From positions 62,001 to 126,000 of IMG/VR virus record IMGVR_UViG_3300050014_000310: a DNA stretch of 64,000 nt; one strand, written 5' to 3'. This document shows, piece by piece, positions 22,921-31,822 of the stretch. This DNA comes from a virus. The notes under the pieces were generated by a model. The model did not search any database. It saw only the letters and a list, made by a program, of their open reading frames with translations, and was not told the DNA's origin. A program made the position numbers and the translations under genes. The stretch's first letter is position 1; every line of letters starts with the position of its first letter.

Positions 22921-23015
22921 AACAATAGCACCTCCTGTAGTGTTTTCCTGATTTTTATTTGTGGGAAAGGCGGTCAGGAAACCGCCCTTGTCAGGTGTAC
23001 AGCCCTATCCCACAA
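22921..23015 (-). ncRNA. Candidate structured RNA leader of HNH gene, copy 2
   Basis: Outer 8-bp stem TTGTGGGA/TCCCACAA (22959-22966 with 23008-23015), inner stem GGCGGT/ACCGCC (22969-22974 with 22981-22986), conserved GGGATAGGGC at the 5' end, and AAACACTACAGGAGGTG at the 3' end carrying the HNH ribosome site. The match to the leader at 6738 includes a compensatory base-pair change. It begins about 15 bases after the portal stop codon. Confidence 0.55.
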
Positions 23016-23030
23016 TGTAATTATACCATA

Positions 23031-24731
23031 TTACCCCTGCTTCATCATCAAAGTTAATTCGGCAAAATGTTGCTTTTCTTCGTTGAGAATTTCTTGCAAT
23101 TTTGCCTTATCCTTTTCTTCTATACTAGGAGACTGAAGAATTTGATCATAAAGATTGATAGCTTCAATTTCACCGTCTAAAGCCATTTGCAATAGTGCCA
23201 TTCTGGTCATCCCCTTAAAAACATCGTTGGAATCGGCCGCGCTGCCTTTTTTTTCGCCTAACATCTCTTTGCTTGATTGCTTCTCTTTTTCGTCCCCCAG
23301 CAGCCCCAGATCCGGCGTATCTTCCCCTGCGCCCCCAAAATCATCACTGGCCCGGGCAATATCCTTATCGCTTATACTTGTAAAGATATTTGTCGAGTAA
23401 CTTAATTCATGAAGTTCAGTCAAATAATGCTTCTGGCTTATCGCCCCGTCGTTCCAGGCCTTCGAGATCGACTCCACCTTTTTCGCAACCGTGTCCGATG
23501 CCTTATCCTCGGTAGGTGTCGAAACCGGATTAAACTTGATCCCCAGATCCTTCGGTATCTTCCCAAATTCGCTCATAAACAGCACCGGGTACAGTTTGTT
23601 CAGCTTCGGTCGCAGATCCTTATTCTGCTGCTGCCCGATCATGTCTGTGTACATTTGGATGTCGGACTCACCGGTGGCGTTCATGCCGGCCGGACTTCTC
23701 CCAAACAGCCGCGTCATTGGTATGTCGCAGGCCCCGGAAATATCCATCATCTGAGACTCGCTTATTTCTTCCAGCCCGGCAAAGGTGTAATTGATCGCCG
23801 AAATCGTCTCACCTTCGCCGACGATCATCATGCCATTATTCGACCTCATCTGGTTCTGAGCCGATTTAATATTATAAAAGTTTCTCTGCATCTCCGGATC
23901 AGAGGCTGCCTGCAACTGGTTGAATCCTTCAACCTGGTCAACCAGTAGATTGGCCTGGAACACTAGGGACGCGATATTCCAGGATGTGGAGTCTCTTTTC
24001 AGTAACTCCTCATAAACGTGCTCCATCACCGACGATCCCCAGTAGATCTCGGCCATCTCTTCCCAGAAGGGCAGTTTCTTGCCGGTAAACCGTAGGACCC
24101 TACTATGATGCACCTTGGAAATAATCGCCTCGGATACGGTGTCCCTGACCTCGTAGAACTCAGGCATCCCGAATTCAGGGTCCCGAATATCCTTGATCAG
24201 TTCCAGCCCCGGGTAAATGCCGGACCAGCGATCCACCACCATTAAGCCACAGAACGAGCCAGGCAGGATATCATCGTAATCTAACGGCTCATCGAGTTTA
24301 TCCTCGTGGCCGTCGATCATCATAATAGCGCCGGCGCCGCCATACAAACGGCCCCAGTAGAGTCCCTCGAGCAGCTTCTCTTTGACTAACGTGCGTTGCT
24401 CAAGCTTATTGATCCTGTCCGTCTCTTTGGGTTGGAGATCAGTGGTCAATGCCCAGCCGTTTTTCATCATGTCTTCGGGGACGGTGTTGACGATCTTATT
24501 GCAGATCCAGGAATTGCGATATAGAGAATTGAGGAGCTGGTAGTTGCGAGATAAGCGGGTTAACGGATAGGTGGCGGCAGAGATAATATTCTCTGACGCG
24601 CTGCCGAGACGAGCCAGGGAATTTTGGAAGGTGTCCATGACGGTGGAGCGAACCGGGCGGACGTTTCGCTGGGTAGTTAAATTTCCGGGACGCGAGTTGG
24701 GGCGATTGACGATACCTTTTTTGGTTGCCAT
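23031..24731 (-). CDS. Portal protein (DUF1073-like) with ferritin-like C terminus
   Basis: 566 residues from ATG 24731; an upstream in-frame TTG (24776) is less likely. 'YRNSWICNKIVNTVPEDMMK', 'GGAGAIMMIDG' and 'RLFGRSPAGMNATGESDIQM' fit the DUF1073 portal family. The last 65 residues are unusual: 'ALDGEIEAINLYDQIL' and 'EEKQHFAELTLMM' reproduce the metal-ligand Glu and ExxH helices of rubrerythrin/ferritin-like proteins. Only about half a four-helix bundle seems present, so subunits may pair. It lies after the terminase. Confidence 0.85.
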   Translation of the reverse strand: MATKKGIVNRPNSRPGNLTTQRNVRPVRSTVMDTFQNSLARLGSASENIISAATYPLTRLSRNYQLLNSLYRNSWICNKIVNTVPEDMMKNGWALTTDLQPKETDRINKLEQRTLVKEKLLEGLYWGRLYGGAGAIMMIDGHEDKLDEPLDYDDILPGSFCGLMVVDRWSGIYPGLELIKDIRDPEFGMPEFYEVRDTVSEAIISKVHHSRVLRFTGKKLPFWEEMAEIYWGSSVMEHVYEELLKRDSTSWNIASLVFQANLLVDQVEGFNQLQAASDPEMQRNFYNIKSAQNQMRSNNGMMIVGEGETISAINYTFAGLEEISESQMMDISGACDIPMTRLFGRSPAGMNATGESDIQMYTDMIGQQQNKDLRPKLNKLYPVLFMSEFGKIPKDLGIKFNPVSTPTEDKASDTVAKKVESISKAWNDGAISQKHYLTELHELSYSTNIFTSISDKDIARASDDFGGAGEDTPDLGLLGDEKEKQSSKEMLGEKKGSAADSNDVFKGMTRMALLQMALDGEIEAINLYDQILQSPSIEEKDKAKLQEILNEEKQHFAELTLMMKQG

Positions 24732-24772
24732 GTTGGTTGATCGCCCCCTTTGGTGGAAATACGAATATAAAA

Positions 24773-26086
24773 TCAAGCTGCTCGTTTGACGATAGTTTTG
24801 ACGAAGTAACGAATATCATCGAGGCAATGGTCAAATGCCTTCACAACTTCTTCCGATCCTCGCTCAGAAGCCTTCTCGTTCCACACATAAGCTGCAAACT
24901 CTTTCTTCAGGTTAGGGCATTTATCGACGTTAATTAATAGCCGACCTTGCCGCAATAATGATGATACTAACCTGATTCCTTCTATTACTTCATGTTTTGC
25001 GTTGATCACATCGTCTGTTCCCCTAGCCCTCAGTAACTTCTTCCTTAATGCCACCTTGAACGATGCCGCCGAAGGGTCAACGATGAGAGAAGAATATCGC
25101 TTTAATGCTCCGTTTTCGTCTTGGATGAATTTATAAACATCCTCGACATATTCAGAGTCATCTTTCTGCTGATTATGCTGCTTTGAATCGTAGTAATATT
25201 CATCTTCAACGTAGTAATATTTGATATTGGTCAATAAATCAGTCTGCTCAATGATTTCATGCATAGCAAAGGGATTTGTAGTCCCATAATCCACACTGTA
25301 CCAACGCAGGTAATATAAATCATAATCAGGGCCACCTTGGCCGGTGTGATACTGATTCTTGGGAGCAAACATATCGTAGACAATACCTTCTGCGGCACTA
25401 CGCTTCCCCAGGATATCCCGAAGATACCAGACTGAGTTTTTTGCGTAAGTTATTAACGTTGTTCGTATCTTTTCAGCAGTGAATGACAGATTATCGAATA
25501 TCGTAAAATGTTCATAGTTCAGTCCATAGTTTGGATATTGATCGTTGTTTTTCTGATGCATATCCAAAATTTCAGGGTAGAACCAATGCTGCGGAGGCTT
25601 CGGGTTGAGATCAAAAAAAAGTTTCCGATCCGAAGACGAGAGTGTCCGGTCGAAAATTTCTTTAACAAAAGGCTTGGCGCAATCATTGACTTCTGTTGCG
25701 TAAACGGTCCCATAAGTGTTGCCATGAATCGATTTTTCGTCGCCGTCCTTGCCTCCGCCGGAGATAAGGATTATCTTCTCTCCGGTCTTTGTGGAGACAT
25801 AGAGGCAATCCCGGTTTTGATACTTACCTGGATGCGAACGCCCCTCAAACCAATTGGCAACGCCAAAGCCATTGCAGTCAATTATGTTAAGTTTTGCTGA
25901 TGCCACAGAGAAGCCAGATGCCAGGTGGAGTTTGTCAGGATGTGTCTCCAGACATTCGCACCATGCTATGATGTTCAGGACATTTTTTCCCGCTCTTTTT
26001 CCACCTTCTGCTATATTTAACCAACTTTTGTATGATCTCTTCAGGTAATTAACTTGTTTCTGGCAGAACGCAGCATATTCTGGCAT
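24773..26086 (-). CDS. terL: Terminase large subunit
   Basis: 437 residues from ATG 26086. The N-terminal ATPase has a Walker A-like 'EGGKRAGKN' and 'YATEVNDCAKPF' near Walker B. The C-terminal RNase H-like nuclease has candidate acidic residues in 'YSVDYGTTNPFA', 'LIVDPSAASF' and 'KAFDHCLDDIRYF'. It resembles PBSX/Spp1-type terminases. The start lies just past the small subunit's stop. It packages DNA into proheads through the portal. Confidence 0.9.
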   Translation of the reverse strand: MPEYAAFCQKQVNYLKRSYKSWLNIAEGGKRAGKNVLNIIAWCECLETHPDKLHLASGFSVASAKLNIIDCNGFGVANWFEGRSHPGKYQNRDCLYVSTKTGEKIILISGGGKDGDEKSIHGNTYGTVYATEVNDCAKPFVKEIFDRTLSSSDRKLFFDLNPKPPQHWFYPEILDMHQKNNDQYPNYGLNYEHFTIFDNLSFTAEKIRTTLITYAKNSVWYLRDILGKRSAAEGIVYDMFAPKNQYHTGQGGPDYDLYYLRWYSVDYGTTNPFAMHEIIEQTDLLTNIKYYYVEDEYYYDSKQHNQQKDDSEYVEDVYKFIQDENGALKRYSSLIVDPSAASFKVALRKKLLRARGTDDVINAKHEVIEGIRLVSSLLRQGRLLINVDKCPNLKKEFAAYVWNEKASERGSEEVVKAFDHCLDDIRYFVKTIVKRAA

Positions 26087-26088
26087 GA

Positions 26089-27303
26089 TCAATCATCGCC
26101 GTTCTTGTCTTCTTCTTCTTCCTCGAAATCCTCAATACACCGATCCGGCTCCGGATGATTGATCAACTGAGCCAGCGTCGTCACCCGCTCGTTGTGAGCC
26201 GTTTCAGCCGCACCACTGTCACCCAGAGACTTTTTCTTTTCGATCTCCAGGCGCTCACGCTCAATAGCCATCTCCTGTTTCATCTTCTCAATCTTCAGTT
26301 TCTGCTCGTCGTTGGCCATTGCGTCGTACCTGGCGATCAATCTATCCAGAGTGACCATCGCCCTTGACTGAGCCGCCATGAATGTGGCTTGCCTGTCCCA
26401 AGAGAACTGGAACTCCCATTCCTCTTCCCGGAATACTTCGACCAAGGGTTCGCTGCCAGAAATTTCAGGATTATATTTTGAGTTGCCCTCTTTCTCGACT
26501 TTAACCTTTTTTATCTCCTTGATCATCTCATCCCGGTCACGCACGTACATGATCTTCTGCGCCCGGGCAATCTGAGCGTACTGGATGACGATCTGATCCC
26601 AAACTATGTCGATCGGGCTCTTGGCGTCGATGGCCTCGATGATTTCTTTCAATTCCGGATCGTCAGGCATGATCTTGGTGTAGAAGCCGTGCCGCATAGG
26701 GTTCCTGTTCCCTATCTGCCCACCGCTTCCGGGAGCTCCGCCATGCATCCAGCAAGTATTCTTGCCGCGCTCTACCGGGTTCTTACAGGGCTCACCACCA
26801 CGACGGTGGCCAGCGCATATCTTGTCCGGGTCCGGATTGCTGAGAATCGTCCGGCGCTCTCTGCGGAGCAACCCGAACTCCTTCTGCTCCTCTTTAGTCA
26901 ACTCGTCATAGTCACTGCTCAGTTCAGCCAGGCGAGATTCTATTTGAATTAAATAGTTATCAAGCTTCTCCTGTGGCCAGCCGGCAAACTGCTGCTTCAA
27001 GGAATTCCAGATCTTAGTCGGTTTATCTGTTAACCGTTGCTTTTTCTCTGTCGATCCCTGTCGTTTCTTTTCCTGTTTCTTTTCCTCTACTGATCTCTGT
27101 TGTTTCTTTTCCTGTTGCTTGTCTGTTGCCGACAGTGCCTCACGCATCAACTTTGACCGGCTGCCATTAAGTCTGCGGAACTCGTCCCGGACCTGGTTGG
27201 AATTTAAATTCTTCTTCCGGGCAAACTCGGCAATGCTTTTATATCGTCCCTGGCAATATTCCAGGTAAAGGCTTCGCCAGTCGTGTGTCGCAGTGCGCCC
27301 CAT
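26089..27303 (-). CDS. terS: Terminase small subunit (PBSX-type, extended)
   Basis: 404 residues, longer than the usual 150-250. An N-terminal helix-turn-helix ('YKSIAEFARKKNLNSNQVRD') is followed by a charged linker with KKQ repeats. A zinc-like segment follows ('CAGHRRGGEPCKNP', 'CWMHGGAPGSGG', 'NPMRHGFYTK') as in several small terminases, then long helices that would form the oligomer core. It should recognise the packaging site. It starts the late structural cluster behind a terminator. Confidence 0.8.
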   Translation of the reverse strand: MGRTATHDWRSLYLEYCQGRYKSIAEFARKKNLNSNQVRDEFRRLNGSRSKLMREALSATDKQQEKKQQRSVEEKKQEKKRQGSTEKKQRLTDKPTKIWNSLKQQFAGWPQEKLDNYLIQIESRLAELSSDYDELTKEEQKEFGLLRRERRTILSNPDPDKICAGHRRGGEPCKNPVERGKNTCWMHGGAPGSGGQIGNRNPMRHGFYTKIMPDDPELKEIIEAIDAKSPIDIVWDQIVIQYAQIARAQKIMYVRDRDEMIKEIKKVKVEKEGNSKYNPEISGSEPLVEVFREEEWEFQFSWDRQATFMAAQSRAMVTLDRLIARYDAMANDEQKLKIEKMKQEMAIERERLEIEKKKSLGDSGAAETAHNERVTTLAQLINHPEPDRCIEDFEEEEEDKNGDD

Positions 27304-27341
27304 CGCTCCTCAACTCCAGTTTTGCGGGTGAATCTCGGAAA

Positions 27342-27371
27342 CAAAAAAGCCGCCCACGTTTTGGAGCGGCT
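27342..27371 (-). terminator. Terminator before the terminase genes
   Basis: Minus-strand AGCCGC and GCGGCT arms with a 12-base loop followed by six Ts. It separates the early region from terS; late transcription must start after it or read through. Confidence 0.7.
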
Positions 27372-27435
27372 CTCGCTATTTTATAGACTATCACTGATTT
27401 TTAATGCTGCGGTGTATCACAGTAAAATATCTTTA

Positions 27436-27609
27436 TCATCGCAGATCTGGCTCATAGGACAAAGGCGATCTACCCCAGCGAGTGACTATAATTTTACCGC
27501 ACCTGGTACATTTCCACTTTTCATCACCAAGAAATTCTTCTCGTGGCCCGTCGATCCAATGATGCTTGCGCCAAGTGTGCGGGCAAAATAACTGTTTGAA
27601 CCGGTTCAT
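27436..27609 (-). CDS. Small zinc-ribbon-like protein
   Basis: 57 residues from ATG 27609. 'FCPHTWRKHHW' and 'KWKCTRCGKII' give a Cys/His set suited to one zinc. ATG overlaps the stop of the upstream gene (ATGA). No specific function recognised. Confidence 0.6.
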   Translation of the reverse strand: MNRFKQLFCPHTWRKHHWIDGPREEFLGDEKWKCTRCGKIIVTRWGRSPLSYEPDLR

Positions 27610-28145
27610 AGCAGCCCCCTCTTTGAAGCCAAAATCACGGTATACTCCACAATCCTGGACCACCACTGGCTAAAAGTGAACCTTGATTCGACCCATGTTT
27701 GCTCCGGCTTCTTGCCAAGCTTCTCGGCGACCTGCCTAGCGTAATGATACTGCACATAAGCTACCCATCCCCTACGGCCGACATGGTGCCGACATTCTCG
27801 CCGCAGCATCAGAAAGATTCTCATTTTCCAGGGAATACGCTTTTCAATCTCCCGGACCAGCGCAATCCACTTTTCTACTTCCCCCAGATCGGCCAGGGCC
27901 GCCCCCCTGCTTCCTGTCGAATCACTGCTCGGTGTCGTTTTGATATATGGCATCTGCCAATGTCCCACCCCGGCCCTCTGTCCTTTGCCGATCACAGTTA
28001 TCCCCGCCGCGTTAATTGCCCCTGATGAGGCATCGATGATTTCCTCACGATGCTGCTGCATATCAACTTCCCGCTCATCCACCCATAATAGCCAACCTGA
28101 AGCGATACGATTGTCCCTCGACACCTCTTGCTCCAGTTCAACCAA
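27606..28145 (-). CDS. Putative late transcription regulator (ArpU/RinA position)
   Basis: 179 residues from TTG 28145 with GGGGGTGG upstream. Basic and helical, with 'IPWKMRIFLMLRREC' and 'YARQVAEKLGKKPEQTWVES' suggesting a DNA-binding helix-turn-helix in the C-terminal half. Phages of Bacillota commonly carry an ArpU/RinA-type activator immediately before the terminase genes. The assignment rests mainly on position. Confidence 0.5.
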   Translation of the reverse strand: MVELEQEVSRDNRIASGWLLWVDEREVDMQQHREEIIDASSGAINAAGITVIGKGQRAGVGHWQMPYIKTTPSSDSTGSRGAALADLGEVEKWIALVREIEKRIPWKMRIFLMLRRECRHHVGRRGWVAYVQYHYARQVAEKLGKKPEQTWVESRFTFSQWWSRIVEYTVILASKRGLL

Positions 28146-28288
28146 CTTGCCACCCCCGGAAAATATGTTGTAATGTTATCTGCTTGGTTTATTGCTACAA
28201 AAAGAGAGTGTTTGTTGTGATATTTTCAGTTTTTGGTGCATTTTGCCTAGTTAAATTTCAGCAGACAACTTGGCTTCATCCTTCCCTG

Positions 28289-28654
28289 CTACTGCTGTTT
28301 TGCTGCATTTACCCTGATCTGTTCCTGCTTAATTTTCTGCTGTAATTGGGGATCTCCTATCTTAACCCAACCTTCTTCTTCAGATACCAATAGGGCCAAC
28401 GCCAACCTTTTTTCAAAAACAGCGTAGGCTTCATCTGTGCATCTGACAATTCCCAAGTGTTTACATAATCTATCAAATTGCTCTGTTGCTTTCTCCGTTT
28501 CTATCACAAAATGCATCCTGCTTGCATCCTGCATTCGTTTCTTGAAATACTCCTCTCGCCTAATTTGAGCCAACACCGGATCGCGCCATAATCGTAGTCG
28601 CAAGTTTTGTTCCCATACTGGAGCATTTGACGAATCCCATATCATATGTTTCAT
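28289..28654 (-). CDS. Hypothetical helical protein
   Basis: 121 residues, charged and helical. The C-terminal 'IKQEQIRVNAAKQQ' is almost identical to the end of the next gene upstream (28663-28926), suggesting a local duplication of 3' ends. Function unknown. The 143 bases between this gene's upstream neighbour at 28145 and its stop hold no clear feature beyond AT-rich sequence. Confidence 0.6.
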   Translation of the reverse strand: MKHMIWDSSNAPVWEQNLRLRLWRDPVLAQIRREEYFKKRMQDASRMHFVIETEKATEQFDRLCKHLGIVRCTDEAYAVFEKRLALALLVSEEEGWVKIGDPQLQQKIKQEQIRVNAAKQQ

Positions 28655-28662
28655 CTCCTTTT

Positions 28663-28926
28663 TTATTGTTTTGCTGCGTTTACCTTGATCTGTTCCTGCT
28701 TAATTCGATTGTTCATGTCAACGATGATCCTAGCCGCTTCTACTTCTTTTGCGGTAAAACCGACCATAAGCAGTAATTGGTCAATCAAATCAAGCCTGTA
28801 ATTAATTTTGTCCATCGCCGTTTTGATGCCTGAGAGTATTTCAGGCAGGTTATCCTGGATCTGTTGTTTTAGTGCACGGCGCTGCTGGGCAGGATCGAAG
28901 TTGGGATTTAGTATTATTTGCGGCAT
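28663..28926 (-). CDS. Hypothetical helical protein, paralogue of 31592 gene
   Basis: 87 residues from ATG 28926, selected for the GAGAGGAGC site. It shares 'LPEILSGIKTAMDKINYRLD' and the following pattern with 'LPKVIEKLQQQIDSCNYNMD' in the gene at 31592. Short helical bundle; role unknown. Confidence 0.6.
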   Translation of the reverse strand: MPQIILNPNFDPAQQRRALKQQIQDNLPEILSGIKTAMDKINYRLDLIDQLLLMVGFTAKEVEAARIIVDMNNRIKQEQIKVNAAKQ

Positions 28927-28948
28927 TGGGGTTGCTCCTCTCTCTAAT

Positions 28949-29167
28949 TCAACTTTCGATTTCACCTACATATGGTTTTGTAGTATCCTCAGACAATACT
29001 TGTACGTCGAGATTGTCCCAATAACAACTTGAATACTTGCCTTCTCGCCCTCGTTTCTCATATTTTTCTCTTGCCACTTCCAATGCTTTTTCTTTTGTCT
29101 CCACAATCACATATATTCGCAAATAGCTATCTGCCATAAAATCGTTAGTAACCTCAGCTAGTATCAT
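28949..29167 (-). CDS. Small hypothetical protein
   Basis: 72 residues, alpha/beta pattern: 'YLRIYVIVETKEKALEVARE' gives a strand then helix as in ferredoxin-like folds. Follows GAGAGGCGTAACTAA. No family recognised. Confidence 0.55.
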   Translation of the reverse strand: MILAEVTNDFMADSYLRIYVIVETKEKALEVAREKYEKRGREGKYSSCYWDNLDVQVLSEDTTKPYVGEIES

Positions 29168-29195
29168 TTAGTTACGCCTCTCTACTTAGTCAAAA

Positions 29196-29498
29196 TTATA
29201 GGTCGTATCTCGCCCTACACTCAAACTTTACCAGTTCATCAACAAGTCTCTTATGATCCTCAGAATAATACTTGATCGCTTCAAGCAGAACTTCGATGGG
29301 ATCATGACCATTCAAAATAAGCTGCGTCATCTGATAGAAAGCCGAATCGTCGTTTGCCAGCGGCATTTTTGCAAGGAACTCTACCAGTAAGAGCCTTGTC
29401 TTAGCGTCCATTTCCGGCCAGGGGGTAAGTTCTTTGCAATGTTTCTGCATATTTGTTTCTAACTGTGCTCGGCAATAATCTGTTTCAAAATCAGGCAT
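29196..29498 (-). CDS. Hypothetical protein
   Basis: 100 residues, acidic and helical, ATG after GAGAGGAGCAAACGATA. No motif recognised. Part of a run of small minus-strand genes with short gaps, presumably one transcript. Confidence 0.55.
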   Translation of the reverse strand: MPDFETDYCRAQLETNMQKHCKELTPWPEMDAKTRLLLVEFLAKMPLANDDSAFYQMTQLILNGHDPIEVLLEAIKYYSEDHKRLVDELVKFECRARYDL

Positions 29499-29518
29499 TA
29501 TCGTTTGCTCCTCTCACC

Positions 29519-30121
29519 TTAATCTAGTGGATGCAGTTCCTGATACTTTTCAAACCATGGAGCCAGCAAATCGTGTTCCTTTAGTGAAATAACCGCGGGC
29601 GCTCCGAACATTCCCGCACTTCTCATCACGTTCATAGCTGCGCCCCTCACTTCACATGGAACATCATTTTCGTAAAGCATCCAAGCGCCAAAACCCATAA
29701 CATAGTGCTGGTATATAGACTGCAACATTCGCTCTTTTTGCTTTTCTGGGTTATTCCATTCGTCGTTAAAGTTTTTGATCATCTCGTCGAATTTCTCCGC
29801 GGTCAGCACATCTCCAGATTCACAGGTGCTCCAATTTGTACTTGTTGCATTGGAAGATTGGCCGCGTATAGCTTCGTAGATCTCTTTATCTAGTTTGTCG
29901 CTTGCTACTTTCTTTAATTGATAATTTTCCAAATTTCCTCTAAAATAACAACAAATCCGCTCCGTTCTGTAGTCCATTAAGCATTCGCAGACTTGTTCTG
30001 GATTAATTCCTTTCGACAACAATTTGTCTTTAATGAGCAATATCAGTTGTTCTTTACTTAGCCCACGGCCTGCTACTTGACTCATATAACCAGAAAACTC
30101 AATCGCTAGCATATTCTCCAA
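29519..30121 (-). CDS. Hypothetical protein
   Basis: 200 residues from a TTG (an ATG nine bases further in is an alternative). Helical, with 'LSKEQLILLIKDKLLSKGIN' and 'QHYVMGFGAWMLYENDVPC'. No catalytic motif recognised. Confidence 0.55.
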   Translation of the reverse strand: MENMLAIEFSGYMSQVAGRGLSKEQLILLIKDKLLSKGINPEQVCECLMDYRTERICCYFRGNLENYQLKKVASDKLDKEIYEAIRGQSSNATSTNWSTCESGDVLTAEKFDEMIKNFNDEWNNPEKQKERMLQSIYQHYVMGFGAWMLYENDVPCEVRGAAMNVMRSAGMFGAPAVISLKEHDLLAPWFEKYQELHPLD

Positions 30122-30135
30122 CTTACCACCACTCC

Positions 30136-30969
30136 CTATTTCAGATTTCCCCTAAATAACTCTGCATTCTTCTCCGCGTCGATAAACTTCCTGAACCGCC
30201 AATCCTCACGATAAAGCCTCAATAGAAACTTGGAATCATTCACGGTTGCCTCTGTTAACTTATTTAGCAGCGCACTTGCCTTAGCATCCGGCAATGCCGG
30301 TTTCCCTGCCTCTGTTATCATAGCTTCGTTGATCTGCTTTATCTCTTCCTGCATCAATTCCCTTGAGTATTGTTTGCCGATCTCATCAAGGAACTCGCCA
30401 GGAGTGAGGTTATATTTCTCATAGAACGACCTCTCTGCGGACGACATCCTGCCATCAGGAGTCGCTATAATCTCGTCCATTGTCGGCTTCGAAATAACTT
30501 TCTCCCAGATAACTTTCGGCTCAACAACATCAAAATCACTCGAAGAATACACCCTTAATTGCCCCCAAATAGCAATGGTTACATTTTCTCCATTGACTTC
30601 AACGACAGTTCCAACCCACTTTTCAGCTTTATGTCGAACATGCTGATTGACAGAAAAATTCACGATATTTTCTTTTTCTAGCTCTCTTTCTGCCTTCTCC
30701 AACTTTTCCATTTGCTTGAATATTGGAAACGCTTTCTCTATCGGACTCCGACCATAACCGATAGATACATCCCTTGTCTGATCTTTCAATTTCTCAATGA
30801 TTTCCGGATCAAAAATCTTGCACTCGAAGCTTGTAGGCTCACCACTCAGACTAATCGTAACTTTAATAACCTTACCCACAATGTTTCCTTTTTCATCATG
30901 AACGGGAGAACCGACAGCGGATATTGGGATTTGCACAGTTAGATTATCACCTTTCATAATTTCACTCAT
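30136..30969 (-). CDS. Hypothetical protein with small beta-barrel segment
   Basis: 277 residues. Two beta-rich parts ('IPISAVGSPVHDEKGNIVGK', 'VNQHVRHKAEKWVGTVVEVN' like an SH3/KOW fold) flank a helix, and the C-terminal half is charged and helical. It overlaps the next gene by eight bases. Function unknown. Confidence 0.55.
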   Translation of the reverse strand: MSEIMKGDNLTVQIPISAVGSPVHDEKGNIVGKVIKVTISLSGEPTSFECKIFDPEIIEKLKDQTRDVSIGYGRSPIEKAFPIFKQMEKLEKAERELEKENIVNFSVNQHVRHKAEKWVGTVVEVNGENVTIAIWGQLRVYSSSDFDVVEPKVIWEKVISKPTMDEIIATPDGRMSSAERSFYEKYNLTPGEFLDEIGKQYSRELMQEEIKQINEAMITEAGKPALPDAKASALLNKLTEATVNDSKFLLRLYREDWRFRKFIDAEKNAELFRGNLK

Positions 30970-31273
30970 TGGTGTCTCCTTTCTTCCTGTTAAAATTCAA
31001 TGGGCAATCAACATCATCCGGCCCAACATACTTTAAGTATTCACCATGTCCATCCAAGTTCTTAATTTCATAATCACGAGGATCGTAATCATCCCAATGA
31101 TAACCATCTTCCAAAAACAATTCCCTAACCCGCTGTTCATGCTCTGCTGTTTGCCGATAACACCATTTAGCGTAATCAATAGCCTTCTGGCAACCTATAA
31201 AACATTTTGGCTTGTTGCGCTCAAATTGAACATCTGGACAATCAATACAAGGATCGACGAGCATAACTTTCAT
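30962..31273 (-). CDS. Cys-rich small protein
   Basis: 103 residues from ATG 31273 (AAGGAGACACCAACC). 'DPCIDCPDVQFERNKPKCFI' plus a further Cys suggest a zinc site; the acidic C terminus contains 'YHWDDYDPRDYEI'. ATG overlaps the stop of the upstream gene by four bases. Confidence 0.55.
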   Translation of the reverse strand: MKVMLVDPCIDCPDVQFERNKPKCFIGCQKAIDYAKWCYRQTAEHEQRVRELFLEDGYHWDDYDPRDYEIKNLDGHGEYLKYVGPDDVDCPLNFNRKKGDTNE

Positions 31274-31590
31274 GGTTGGTGTCTCCTTTCCCATTCGTCA
31301 ATCTCTGCCTGGTTAACTGCCTTGGGACATTCATCCTTGAGATACCGGATAGGCGGCGGATCGAGTGGCAGTGGCCCAATATGGCAGGTATCTCCCAGGT
31401 TCTCCATCGTGACTTCCCTTCCGCATGCCCGGCAGATCACTCTACGCTCCAGCGCTTTTTGCACTGCCTTTACAAACTCACCAGCAAGATATTCCTGCTG
31501 TGACGCATCGCGTGGCGCATCAGTCAACTTCGTCGGTTTCCGCCCCGGGCTGCCAATCGATCTGGCTGCCTTCTTCCCCCATGGCCACAT
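31270..31590 (-). CDS. Small protein with zinc-knuckle-like motif
   Basis: 106 residues. Basic N terminus and 'VICRACGREVTMENLGDTCH', a CxxC...CH pattern. Unknown role; coupled to the neighbouring gene by an ATGA overlap. Confidence 0.55.
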   Translation of the reverse strand: MWPWGKKAARSIGSPGRKPTKLTDAPRDASQQEYLAGEFVKAVQKALERRVICRACGREVTMENLGDTCHIGPLPLDPPPIRYLKDECPKAVNQAEIDEWERRHQP

Positions 31591-31591
31591 A

Positions 31592-31816
31592 TCACGCCAT
31601 CCCCTTTTTCGCTTTCACGATTTCATTTGCCTTATCAATTTCCGATTTACCAATTCCGGTAGACATTCTTAAGCACTCAAAAAGAACGTCCATGTTGTAA
31701 TTACAGGAATCTATTTGCTGCTGCAATTTTTCAATAACCTTCGGCAGATCACCTTTGGCTGACTCCATGCTAGGGTTTAAGTCAAAATCTCTATCATAAA
31801 TAATATATCCTATCAC
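31592..31816 (-). CDS. Hypothetical helical protein, paralogue of 28663 gene
   Basis: 74 residues from GTG; the start is uncertain, with an ATG at 31768 as an alternative. 'KLQQQIDSCNYNMDVLFECL' and 'SEIDKANEIVKAKKG' parallel the 28663 protein. Confidence 0.5.
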   Translation of the reverse strand: MIGYIIYDRDFDLNPSMESAKGDLPKVIEKLQQQIDSCNYNMDVLFECLRMSTGIGKSEIDKANEIVKAKKGMA

Positions 31817-31822
31817 CCAACT

